A stretch of DNA of 64,000 bases from Strix aluco (Eukaryota > Chordata > Aves > Strigiformes > Strigidae), in NCBI RefSeq assembly GCF_031877795.1, contig NC_133955.1, positions 3,906,001 through 3,970,000 of the forward strand. Reading direction: 5' to 3'. Numbering within the stretch: position 1 is the stretch's first letter; every line of letters begins with the position of its first letter. Of the stretch, positions 13,701 to 22,475 are shown in pieces. A program made the translations under genes and the position numbers. The notes under the pieces are model-generated. The model was given only the letters and a program-made list of their open reading frames with translations, was not told the origin of the DNA and searched no databases.

Positions 13701-16030
13701 GTTTCCTCACCTGGTTTCTGGCTGCAGCGAGGGATTCACCTCTCCCAGTTGTCCCTGTGGTCCTGCCAGCTGGCGGAGACCTGCTGTCACCCAGGGTGGG
13801 ATGCGCTCCAGCAAGAGAGGTTCCATATGCCGGGAGCTTTGTCCATGCACAGCCCTCGCCCCTGAGGGACAACAGCAGTGACGGCGCCGTAGGATCCCTC
13901 CCACGGCTCCCTGGGGAGCTGGGCTGGGTTTGGATCATGGCCACCAAGTCTTTTGGGGTCCTTCAGCCCTTTGCCTGGGTGCTGCACTCTGTGCTAGGCA
14001 GGATGCTCACATCACTCAGGGAGCCCTGTAGTGCCTCTTGCTCTGCCTTGGCTTGATAAAGCCCCTCGGTGTGTCCCTTGAGCCTCCCGGTGTCCCCCAT
14101 CCTCCTGATGCTCTTCCCTCTCTGTTCTGCAGAGGAGGACGTGGAGAACTTTGATGTGACGAACCTGTCGCAGGATGTTTTACGGAGCATCGAAGCCGAT
14201 AGCTTCTGGTGCATGAGCAAGCTGCTGGACGGGATACAGGTGAGCCTCTGGGGCCACGAGGTTTCTGTCCCTTGCTGGGGTAGCAGTCATCTCTCTGTGT
14301 TTGGGTGAGCACTCTGCATGTCCTAGCATTAGGGAGACTTTGCTGCTTCACTGAGCTAAATCTGTAGGTAAAATCCTGGGAAATAAGATGCTGTGGCTGT
14401 TCAACGGGTGCTGTCCGGGCTTGAGACTTCACAGCAGGCAGATGATCCTGGTGCTGAAGAGCTGTGGCTCCTTGGCTCACGGTGATCTCCCTGTGGAGCT
14501 GGGCATCTGGTTTTGGTCATTTCTAGCTGTTGTTAGTGCTGCTGCTGCTGACTCGTGGCCTCTCCCCACAGGATAACTACACTTTTGCACAGCCAGGGAT
14601 CCAGAAGAAAGTCAAAGCGCTGGAGGAGCTGGTCAGCCGGATCGATGGTAGGAGACAGAGGGATCTGAGCAGGTTGGAGGCTCTTTTGTCGCAACAGCAG
14701 GAGGCCTCCTTTGCAAGTAGTGCTCTCAGGGGATGGGTAGACACTTGCCTACAACACGTAAGGAAGCAGGCCAGGGTAGGGTCAGCCAGAAACCTGCTGG
14801 GGACAGGGTTTTTCTGGCCAGGTAGCACAGGGTGAGGAGCGGAGGCATTTGGGAGAACAAGGACTCAGCCTGAAAGCACGTGAAAGCCGGTGTGTTGGGG
14901 GCAGTGACCGCATGCGGGCGCTGGGGCACCGTGGTCCCCAGGTGTGTAAGTGAAATGTGCTGTTTCAGAGCAGGTACATAATCACTTTAGGAAGTACGAG
15001 GTCGAATACCTGCAGTTTGCCTTTCGCTGGATGAACAATCTGCTTATGAGGGAGCTGCCGCTTCGCTGCACCATCCGCCTCTGGGACACCTACCAGGTAC
15101 GTGGGCTCCCGCTGCCGTCCCTGCTTGGCTGGTCACTGCGGGGCTGATTCCCTGTACGCGGGGGGACGGGGGTTTTCTGGCAGCACCGTGCAGCTGGGGA
15201 GATGAGGGAAGCAAAGCAGCGTGACCCCGGGACATTTATAGCCAGCTGGGAGGTGGGTGGCCCAGTAGAATGTCAGTGTCCGGGGAGGCCGTGATCCAGC
15301 CGAGCTGCAGGAGCTGACCCAGAGTTCTGCTGTCCGCAGTCGGAGCCGGAAGGATTCTCACATTTCCACCTGTACGTCTGCGCCGCCTTCTTGATCAAGT
15401 GGCGGAAGGAGATCCTAGATGAGGAAGACTTCCAAGTAAGTCTTTGAGGCTGGGGGTAATTCCCTGGGGGTAGAGGGGAGGGAATTGCTCTGGTTGGGAG
15501 CTCAGCGTGGACACAGTCAACCATCACCTCAGAGCTGGCTCCGAGATCATCCCCTCTCAGGATCTTTGCCTGAAAGTAACTCCTGAGCCGGAGCGCTCAG
15601 GACAGGACCGAGCTGTTGGGCAGCTCTTCCCTGGGCTCCAGCTTCAATCATGGTAAATCCCTTCGTGTTTGCCTTTGGGTGTCCAGCTGTAGTGCCGTGG
15701 TAGCACCTTGTATCTCAAGGGGTTTGGGGGCATCTGAGGTGTTTCAGTGATTCAGACTAGACACGAGCACGTCTTAACGCCGTCTCCAAGCCCCTCAGAC
15801 CTGCGAGTGAGCGAAAGTTCCTGAGTGCTGCTGCCTCTGGTCACGCCGGCCCCGAGCCTGCTCTGGATCTGTACCAATCTGAGCACCTTCCCCTCTTTCA
15901 GGGCCTTCTGATGTTGTTACAAAACCTGCCCACGATACACTGGGGCAACGAAGAAATTGGACTCCTGCTCGCAGAAGCCTACAGACTCAAGTACATGTTT
16001 GCAGATGCCCCCAATCATTACCGCCGATAG
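1718..16030 (+). CDS. TBC1D22B: TBC1D22B, Rab GTPase-activating protein with TBC domain (all but the first exon)
   Basis: Coding exons join(1718..1774, 2720..3033, 3933..4112, 4596..4666, 5100..5228, 5675..5740, 6649..6763, 14133..14239, 14572..14647, 14969..15096, 15340..15435, 15902..16030). All have AG/GT borders and matching phases; together they give about 488 residues plus TAG. The product aligns almost residue for residue with vertebrate TBC1D22B (about 505 aa), lacking only the first 18 or so residues, whose exon lies left of the window. Seen: an acidic/serine-rich N-terminal linker, then a TBC domain carrying both catalytic fingers, IDIPR (Arg finger of the IxxDxxR motif) and YVQG (Gln finger). 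The family is related to yeast Gyp1, accelerates GTP hydrolysis by Golgi Rabs, and in mammals binds the Golgi protein ACBD3. TBC1D22A is the alternative; linker wording such as [17 protein letters not shown] favours 22B. Intron 8 (7.4 kb) holds a CR1 copy. Borders are read by eye, not from cDNA. Confidence 0.95.
2720..3033 (+). CDS. TBC1D22B: TBC1D22B exon 3 (acidic/serine linker)
   Basis: 314 nt. The exon completes an Asn codon and reads [20 protein letters not shown], then the acidic run [10 protein letters not shown] followed by a tract of about eight serines, then the [20 protein letters not shown] helix. The serine run is longer than I recall in mammals. Donor GTAAGA after a split Glu codon. 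Confidence 0.93.
3933..4112 (+). CDS. TBC1D22B: TBC1D22B exon 4
   Basis: 180 nt. It starts with [10 protein letters not shown] and continues into the highly conserved [20 protein letters not shown] and the [17 protein letters not shown] stretch that precedes the TBC domain. The first ten residues are the least conserved part of the protein, where mammals have a different short sequence. Confidence 0.93.
4596..4666 (+). CDS. TBC1D22B: TBC1D22B exon 5 (start of TBC domain)
   Basis: 71 nt encoding [20 protein letters not shown] plus RLLS. It contains the first TBC signature, R-x3-W (RPVTW). Acceptor TTGCAG, donor GTGAGT. Confidence 0.94.
5100..5228 (+). CDS. TBC1D22B: TBC1D22B exon 6
   Basis: 129 nt encoding [20 protein letters not shown] followed by [20 protein letters not shown] and YRQ. 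In phase with both neighbours; acceptor CCACAG, donor GTACGA. Confidence 0.94.
5675..5740 (+). CDS. TBC1D22B: TBC1D22B exon 7 (arginine finger)
   Basis: 66 nt encoding [20 protein letters not shown] plus QE. It carries the IxxDxxR motif whose Arg is the catalytic arginine finger of TBC GAPs, so GAP activity is predicted to be intact. Confidence 0.95.
6649..6763 (+). CDS. TBC1D22B: TBC1D22B exon 8 (glutamine finger)
   Basis: 115 nt encoding [20 protein letters not shown], then [18 protein letters not shown]. The YVQG motif supplies the catalytic glutamine finger. The exon is followed by the 7.4 kb intron. Confidence 0.95.
6764..14132 (+). other. TBC1D22B: TBC1D22B intron 8, 7.4 kb
   Basis: By far the longest intron of the gene in this window. 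It contains one CR1 3' fragment at about 12806-13219 in the same orientation as the gene. Elsewhere it is moderately GC-rich single-copy sequence in which I see no exon, RNA gene or promoter that I can support. Confidence 0.8.
12806..13219 (+). mobile_element. CR1 LINE, 5'-truncated 3' fragment (copy A)
   Basis: The copy reads through the last codons of CR1 ORF2 (residues like [20 protein letters not shown]) into the CR1 3' untranslated region and ends at CCAACCTGGATGATTCTGTG, the typical avian CR1 3' terminus. Copies C, D and E share the same 3' sequence with few differences. It is about 0.4 kb long and a dead fragment. The UTR part happens to keep an open frame of about 97 codons. Confidence 0.93.
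14133..14239 (+). CDS. TBC1D22B: TBC1D22B exon 9
   Basis: 107 nt encoding [20 protein letters not shown], then [16 protein letters not shown]. Acceptor TTCTGCAG, donor GTGAGC. The phases match exons 8 and 10. Confidence 0.95.
14572..14647 (+). CDS. TBC1D22B: TBC1D22B exon 10
   Basis: 76 nt encoding [20 protein letters not shown] plus VSRID. Donor GTAGGA after a split Glu codon. Confidence 0.95.
14969..15096 (+). CDS. TBC1D22B: TBC1D22B exon 11
   Basis: 128 nt encoding [20 protein letters not shown], then [20 protein letters not shown] and TYQ. It carries the C-terminal TBC signature with FAFRWMN and RLWDTY. Confidence 0.95.
15340..15435 (+). CDS. TBC1D22B: TBC1D22B exon 12
   Basis: 96 nt encoding [20 protein letters not shown] plus [12 protein letters not shown]. 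Acceptor TCCGCAG, donor GTAAGT. Confidence 0.95.
15902..16030 (+). CDS. TBC1D22B: TBC1D22B terminal coding exon
   Basis: 129 nt encoding [20 protein letters not shown], then [22 protein letters not shown] and the stop TAG at 16028-16030. The C-terminus matches vertebrate TBC1D22B in sequence and position. Confidence 0.96.
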   Translation, partial: GLLMLLQNLPTIHWGNEEIGLLLAEAYRLKYMFADAPNHYRR

Positions 16031-17710
16031 GTGCCAGGGCGAGACTCCCTCCTCTCCCCCGTGCCCACCCCCTCGTCCTGGCCCGATCTGATCACTGTGG
16101 CATTTTTGTCATCCCAAGTCCTCGGACACTCCGGCCGGGAGCTGCTCCTCGCTGTACAAAGCTCACATCGACTCTTGTCTTAACTCTTTAACGCGTGCCT
16201 GTCTGCCACTCCCTGCGCCTGGATGTGCCACTCCAACCACCGTCAGTATTTCACGCCGGGCTGGTGGCTCGAGCCGGGGCGAGAGGCTTGAGGGGGCTCG
16301 GGGAGGACATGGGGGACAGTTCTACAGAGAAACTGAGCCGAGGACGAAGCTCTCCTGCCACTCCACCCCCTGCCCTGGGCTTCTCCGGCTGGGACCACCT
16401 TGGCTTTGCTGCCTCGTGTTAACCTGCCGCCACATGCGCTGCCCCATCTGCTCCCTTCTCTCTCCGACACCGTTCGCTCCAACTCCCAGATGAAAATGCC
16501 TTATCAGAGACCCGCCTGGCCGGAAAATCCTCCCCCCCCGCACCGAGGGCAGCAGGGCAAGAAGTTTCTCTCAGGGCTGAGCTTCGCTCCGAGGGTCCGG
16601 AGCCCCCGAGCGCTTTGTGGGTTCACGAGAGAGCCCCTGGTGCCTGCCCTCTCTCTCCTTCTCTCCATCCTCTTCGCCTCCCTCTCCCCCCCGGGGCAGC
16701 GGGACGGGCACGGCGGTGGGGGAACAACCACTCCATCCACACGCGGTTTGAAGGATGCGCGCCAGCTTGACGGGACTTTTGGTGACTGATGTGCTGTCGG
16801 TACAGCCCCCTCCGGCGCGGGGGGGAGGCGCGGGGGGGCTGGTAGGGGAGCAGCATCTCCCAAAAACCCCCTTGCAAAGCCCCCGCTCCTCCGAGGCGTT
16901 CTGTGTATATTGTGTTCTTGTGTATATGGGTCAAAGATGTACAATATAAGTCTTCTGTTTGTAGCAGATAATGATTTTATATTTATAACGTGCACCCCTT
17001 GTTCCCCCCATCCTCTCCGCGCCTGGGAAGGTCGCCTGGGTGCTGCGGCGTTGGGCTTTGGACCCCTCCAGGGGACCATTTCAGAGCCACGAGTATTTCT
17101 GCCCCAGGGTGTTTTTGCAGTGTTGGATCTGCCAGGAAGAGGTGTGATAGAAATACATATCTCAAGGCTTCTCCTTCAAAGAGGATTTGGGTTTGGCAAG
17201 GCGATGGGAGCTCCCAGCAGGAAGCAGGGGAGAGCTGTGTCAAGGAAAAACAGGGTATCGGGGCTCGTCGGCTGCTGGCACGTGCCCCTCCGAGCGCTGC
17301 GGGACTCTCCGGGGAGGAACGACCCCGGATCCAGCACCAGCTGCCCCCGGCGCCCCCCGGTCCTGCGGACGCATCCTCCCGGACTGTGCTGGCCTCGTCG
17401 CCGTCTGCTTTTAAATCAAACCAATGGTGAATGTTTTAACGGGCTGTTGAATTCCCGTGGGCAGGCGCCGTCCACAGGGGTGCCAAGGGCTGGATGCGGG
17501 AGGGCCGGGGGGGGACAGATGGCTCCAGGTCCCCACGGGGCTCTCTCGGCGCTCCCGCGGGGCGATGCGGGGGGTCTCGGCAGGGTGTGGAGGTTCCTCG
17601 TCCCTCCGCTTTCTGTTGCTGTTCCCGGTGGGAAAAGACAGCGGGGCCGGGGCCAAGCATGTGAAAGGCAGAGCCTTGTTGCCAATAAAACTCCAAACAG
17701 TGTCTCAAGA
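16031..17710 (+). other. TBC1D22B: TBC1D22B 3' untranslated region
   Basis: The region runs from the stop codon to the first convincing polyadenylation signal at 17684. The first 0.9 kb is GC-rich. At about 16896-16990 there is an AU-rich block with TGTATATT, TGTATATGG and TGTACAATATAAG that looks like a conserved regulatory part of the UTR; this is inference from composition. The 3' end is approximate. Confidence 0.65.
17684..17689 (+). terminator. TBC1D22B: AATAAA polyadenylation signal of TBC1D22B
   Basis: Canonical AATAAA with a GT-rich stretch (TGTGTGTGCC, TTTTGTTGTTTTC) 80-110 nt downstream. A second possible signal, ATTAAA at 17830, runs straight into 15 genomic A residues and could cause internal-priming artefacts in cDNA data. 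Confidence 0.7.
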
Positions 17711-17949
17711 AATCGCTTTCCTCACCTGGAATTGTTTTTCTCAGGCATTTGGATTTTTACTTTATTTCTGTGTGTGCCTTTTGTTGTTTTCTCCAAGAGA
17801 CAGACCTGGTGGGCCTTAGTTTAACATGAATTAAAAAAAAAAAAAAAGGAAAAAAAGCAACAAAACCAGTAACGGAACTGTGTGGTGTGGCAAGTGTGTG
17901 CAGTAGGGTTGGGGGTGGTGAGTCCTTGTTTGGCCTCGTGAGGGCCTTC

Positions 17950-18080
17950 GGGCATGTCACCGACCCCCCCCCACCCCCACCCCCTTGTGCCTCAGTTTCT
18001 CCACCTGTAAAATGGGAAGGTTCTCCTCTGTATCTTCGGTGGTGGTGTCTGAGTTTGCTGGGTCAGAGCAGCTTATGGGA
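17950..18080 (+). repeat. MIR/CORE-SINE-like relic
   Basis: The text GGGCATGTCACCG, then TGCCTCAGTTTCTCCACCTG, then TAAAATGGGAAGG follows the order of the conserved 3' half of MIR (GGGCAAGTCACTT ... CCTCAGTTT ... TGTAAAATGGG), interrupted by a C-rich expansion. MIR elements are ancient amniote SINEs and rare in birds. The identification rests on about 45 matching bases recalled by eye. Confidence 0.55.
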
Positions 18081-20108
18081 GGACAAACCTTTAACCCCCC
18101 AGTCACTTTCTATTCCCTGTTCGTTACTTTTAGAGTTCAATCGAGTGGAACAAATATAATTACTTCTGGATGAGTCTAATCACCTGCGTTTGTTGCCCAG
18201 GCTTTGTTACAATTGATTGCCAAGCTCTGGCTCTCCAGCTCCTTCCCCTGGGTCCCACCGTGGCTGCGCAGCCCCTGTCCCCATCCAGGGTTTGTGTCCT
18301 GTCACCCCCGTGTCCCCAGCACCCATCTGGGCCCCTGACACCTCTCCTGGGCTCTGGAGGGGGGAGGTCACAGCCATTGCATGGTGGCACCGAGCAAACC
18401 CCGCTCCCTGCCCGGGCTTGTCCCGCCATGGGGACAGTCATGGGGCAAGTGCCGGGGGGCTCGCAGGGGAGTTGAGGTGTGGGGAGGGTGGCTGGAGGGG
18501 TCACCAGGCTCCCGTTCACCCCATGGGCTCCCTTTGCCTGGGCAGGGTCCCCCAGAGCCACCACACTGAGGAAGAGGAGGAGGAAGAAGCCATTGGGGTC
18601 CCAGTTTCCAGCTCTGACTCCCCCCCTGCCCCGCCTCGCCCTCCCCACTCATCTGCGGATCCTGAATGTTGCAGCAGTTGAGTTCTCCTCCCCTTGATCA
18701 AAATCTGGTGGCCTTCAGCATCATCCCAACAGCGGATAGAGAGCCGTGTCCTTGCCCTGCCAGCGCGCTGAGCCACGGGATCTTCTTGTTTTCATTCATC
18801 TTGTTTCTTCTTTCTTTGCGACTTGAAAAGAAACATGGAGAAACGGATGGGGCAAGGCTGGTGGCTGCACCTGAAGCAGACGACACCAAGCAAGTGTGTC
18901 GTCACACTTTCACATTATGCACCATATAATGAAGGGGAAATTAAACTCCACTAGAAAGTTTTGCTTGCAGAACTGCAAATTAATTACTGGTTTCAGGCAA
19001 AGGTGCTGCCAGCAGCAGCCCCGGGAGATGCTGTCGCACCAGCTCTGGAGGGATCTCAGCAGCTCCCGCAGATGCTGCGACCAGGGACGGATCCAGGCAG
19101 GACAAACCCAGCTCTGCCAAAGGCAGAAGCATCTGAAAGGACAAACCTATTATGGGGAAAACAGAAATTTAGTTACTCGGTATTTTGAAATCAGTTGGAG
19201 AAGTGGGTCAGGGACTGTGACAGCGCGGTGGCTGCTGGAGATTATCAGGAACTGGGGCTTTTCCTGGATCCAGCTGACAATTGTCTGAGCCTGGGAGGCA
19301 GAGGAAGTGCTGGCAAGGCTGGGCAGGGAGGCGAGAGCCAGGCTGAGGCCTCAACTGCATCTGTCCCCTGCAGAATTTGGGGCGCTGAGGCAATGGGATG
19401 GGAGAAAGTAAAGGAGAAGTGTCCCCTGGCTCCTGCAGGTTTTGCATCACGGCAGTGGGTCTGTGCCTCTGGCCCCAGAAGGGCCTCGTGCCCGTGGCGG
19501 GGACGATACCGGCACCCTCGGAGAGCAGCAGCCTCCAGCAAAACCCGGGGGCTGCGGAGAGGGGCCGGGCAGTGAAGGGGTCCTGGTGGTGCACCCCGAA
19601 CCTGCACAGGGAGGGAAAAGGCATCTTAGGGAGGAGAGACAATGCACCTGCTCAGGTGCAAAACCCTCCCCAGCCAGGAGCCAGGGACCAGCCCGGCTGC
19701 AGAGTGTGGCCCTGCCGGCTCCCATCCCCATCTGTGGGCAAGTCCCATGCCCATGGGCCAGCACTGCAGGAGCCCCCAGGCCCACCAAGGGCCATCAGCA
19801 TCGCCAGGAGTTGGGATTCAAGGCCCAGATTCCCAATTCCCATCCCTCTGGGGCTCTCAGCCATCCCCCGGCCAATGCACGGCGCCGGGTGGGATCCCAT
19901 CCTGCAGCACCCAAATCTGTTACCCACCACCCTGGGAACAAACTCACCTCTGGGAGATGTTCAGGGCAAGCACAAGAAACCTCCACATGTCCCTTCCCTA
20001 CCACTGCTCTTTGCAACCACTTTATGCCTGCATCTGGGACAACTGGGATGAATAAAAACCATCACGGTAAGTCCTGCACCTCAGGACAACACTAGCAAGG
20101 ACGGAGTC

Positions 20109-20129
20109 TTTTTTTTTTTTTTTTTTTTT
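20109..20129 (-). repeat. Genomic A-tract (21 nt) just past the BRPF3 poly(A) signal
   Basis: On the BRPF3 strand, 21 consecutive A residues begin 13 nt after AATAAA. This can be the cleavage zone of the gene and will also act as an oligo-dT priming site. Confidence 0.7.
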
Positions 20130-20142
20130 ATACATTAGAACA

Positions 20143-20148
20143 TTTATT
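20143..20148 (-). terminator. BRPF3: AATAAA polyadenylation signal, likely BRPF3 3' end
   Basis: TTTATT on the + strand reads AATAAA on the BRPF3 strand, about 2.1 kb after the stop codon. That UTR length is plausible for BRPF3. Other AATAAA hexamers within AT-rich repeats at about 20.8 kb could be used as proximal sites. Confidence 0.6.
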
Positions 20149-20657
20149 TCTCAGAGAGAAAATATAGTCTCAGACAGTCAGATTATAGTAGGTAAAATTA
20201 GCATTTTTTTTTTCTTTACAAGCATAGATTTTCTTATTACCTCTCTTATACCATCTGATATAAACAATTCTAGAAAGCAAATAAACTCACTTTCTACAAT
20301 AAATAGAGCGATCTGTGCTTTACAGCAGACTGACAGTAACGTTTAGGTCCCGTAGCAACAGCAGGATATTAGCCAATTCAAATTCTAAAATGTCATTTAA
20401 AAAAACAAACAAAACAAAACCCAAAAAAAACCCCCCAAATCCCAAGATCTTAAAACATATACACAGGTCACAAGTCCACAGCTGAGCTACCACCTGGAAA
20501 AGTGTATGTTCCTTTAAATAAATTACACTGTGTGCATATAAAAGACCCAGCAACACAACTGAGGACTTCAAGAATGGTGACAATAGGTCTAAATAATTTA
20601 GAACAATATTTTACAACTATATACACAACAATCCTTCCCTAGCCACACTCCATAGGC

Positions 20658-20855
20658 ATTATTATTATTATTAATATTATTATTATTACAAAATCCTATG
20701 CCCCATCTCTATATGTTACAGGAATCTTCCTTAAAGTGTGGTTCCATGTCCCAATGTATAAGAAGTGGTATTTTAAAAAAGTAGACCAAGTAGAAATGGC
20801 AGTGATTACTCCCCACTATTCATTATTATTATTAATTATTATTTATTATTATTTT
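20658..20855. repeat. Two ATT/TTA trinucleotide microsatellites
   Basis: Short (ATT)n-type runs at 20658-20688 and 20822-20855 separated by unique sequence, inside the inferred BRPF3 3' UTR. Each carries several AATAAA/AATAAT hexamers on the - strand. Confidence 0.9.
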
Positions 20856-21558
20856 GACCCCACATTCTCTTCAATATGAAAAAGTTAAAATAATAAAAAA
20901 ATATTGAGTTAAAAAGCGAAATGATGATATTCTCAATCTACAATCTTGCTCTGCACCTTTGGTTCTTAAAATGGGAAAGCAAAAAGGGATCCACAACAGA
21001 AGAGATCAGAGAAATCATAAAGTCCTTGGCTAATAGAAAAGGTTTTGTCATCAAGTTTCCAAACATCAGTTGCCCCCGTTTTTGCAATGCAAACCCCAAA
21101 AAACAGGGATTGTCTGCAGAGCTGGGTTTACTTGGGTTTTCATGGATGACAACGCTGGAGCCCCACACGCCAGGGAAAGGACACGCGTGTGCGGGAGAAG
21201 GCGAAAAGGCAAAATGGTCGTGTGCTCTAGTTAGCGCTTGGTTTCAACCCAAACCGAGCCAGAGGAAAACGTTAGAGAGACAGAAAAAAGGGAAGAAAGG
21301 AAGAGGAGCCTTACACCAAATGTGCATAAACCAACACAAAAGATGTATCTCCCTCCAACCCTGATCAACCTCAGTGCCTGCAAAGCTGCTCCAGCTCATT
21401 AGACACCTCCAAAATTAGTTTTGCTTCTTAAAAAAAGGAAGTTCTCTTTGCTTACACTCAGCACTGTACTAAACCATGATATGAAATGTTACTGGAACAA
21501 GCACAGTCACAGAAATCAGAATTTAAATGTGAAACTACCAAATAAATTTCTAGGACAT

Positions 21559-21575
21559 ACACACACACACACACA
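21559..21575. repeat. (CA)n microsatellite followed by A-run
   Basis: About eight CA dinucleotides followed by a run of A in the BRPF3 3' UTR region. A potential length polymorphism. Confidence 0.9.
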
Positions 21576-22291
21576 AAAAAAAAATCAGGTAATTTGCTTT
21601 TCATATTTAAAGCTCTGTGCATCTGTGCATGTAAGTGTGCAGCAGAGGGGAAGGTTACCAAAAAAGCTTTTCTAAATGCAATGAGGAATCCAACATGAGA
21701 ACACTACGTACGTAGGCAGGAAAATCGTAACGTGAACTCCCAGCTACGATTTTTTTTTTTTTTTTTAAATGTGATGGGACAATCAATGTCATTTTAAAAA
21801 ATGAAAAGGCCAATGACGGTTAGGGTAAATTTGGCACAAGAAAGTCCAGTTGGGATTTCTGTAAAGGATCCTGCTTCGGTGACAGTGGTGGCGGGTTCCC
21901 AGGAATTTCTCGGGGCTGGCTGAGGATTTAAAAACCCCGGTGGCAGGGGGGAGGCGGGGGCGAGGGAGGGTGCGTGAGGTCCGAACATCCGAGCGCTGCG
22001 CTCTGCTCGCTGCATCGCCTCACCTTGGCTCCCATCACCTGGCAGCTTTCCCTAACTCCCTTACTCCCGGCCCTGTAGACTATACACTTCATCTCCTGCC
22101 AGCTCTTCAGCGAGACACATTCAGAAAGAAGCTGGACAGGCTTTTTTTTGGCACATTTCAGGGTACTTCGAGGAGCACTGACAGCTGCTGGGAACGGCAT
22201 CCCCCGGCCGGTCAGCGCACGGGACGGTCCGCTCTGCCGACGCAGCGAGCGCGGGGTCTGGAGGAAAAGGAGGACCAGCCACCCCGACCCC

Positions 22292-22475
22292 TTACAGATA
22301 ATTGGAAGTAACGAAGGGATGATCTCCCCGCACGCGGCTCATGTGAATCATGGCTCGGTCGTACGCCACCTGCACAGACTTGCGGATGCTGGTTTTACGT
22401 CCTTCCATCATTTTTAACTTGTCCACTGTGTCGTCCACGCCGAGGGGATAGACTTTGTCACGTGGAAGCCACTGC
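22292..22475 (-). CDS. BRPF3: BRPF3 last coding exon (end of PWWP and C-terminus)
   Basis: The exon completes Trp, then reads [40 protein letters not shown] and [20 protein letters not shown] before TAA (22292-22294). The acceptor on the - strand is TTGTTGCAG. Confidence 0.96.

Larger units (their letters stand above)
17711..20129. other. Convergent intergenic region between TBC1D22B and BRPF3
   Basis: About 2.4 kb separates the 3' ends of two genes facing each other. It holds a MIR-like SINE relic near 17950-18080, a C-rich tract at 17966-17991, and GC-rich sequence at 18.2-20.0 kb in which several frames stay open by composition alone. No homologue is recognised in those frames and there is no promoter evidence, so I call no gene. 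Confidence 0.6.
20130..22291 (-). other. BRPF3: BRPF3 3' untranslated region
   Basis: AT-rich sequence after the BRPF3 stop, with two ATT/TTA microsatellites (20658-20688 and 20822-20855), a CA repeat (21559-21575) and a T-run (21750-21766). The T-runs read as A-runs in the mRNA. The extent is inferred from the downstream AATAAA, not from transcript data. Confidence 0.6.

Noticed and set aside
16910..17824. 304-codon + strand open frame after TBC1D22B
   Set aside because: It lies in the GC-rich 3' UTR, contains no recognisable domain, has ordinary UTR elements within it (AATAAA at 17684), and starts in AU-rich UTR sequence.
17833..17847. A-run after ATTAAA as the tail of a processed pseudogene
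   Set aside because: The preceding sequence is continuous with the TBC1D22B 3' region, no second gene copy is seen, and no target duplication flanks it.
18160..20095. Several 100-217 codon open frames on both strands between the two genes
   Set aside because: Overlapping frames open through composition (Pro/Gly/Ser-rich); no homology, splice structure or promoter.
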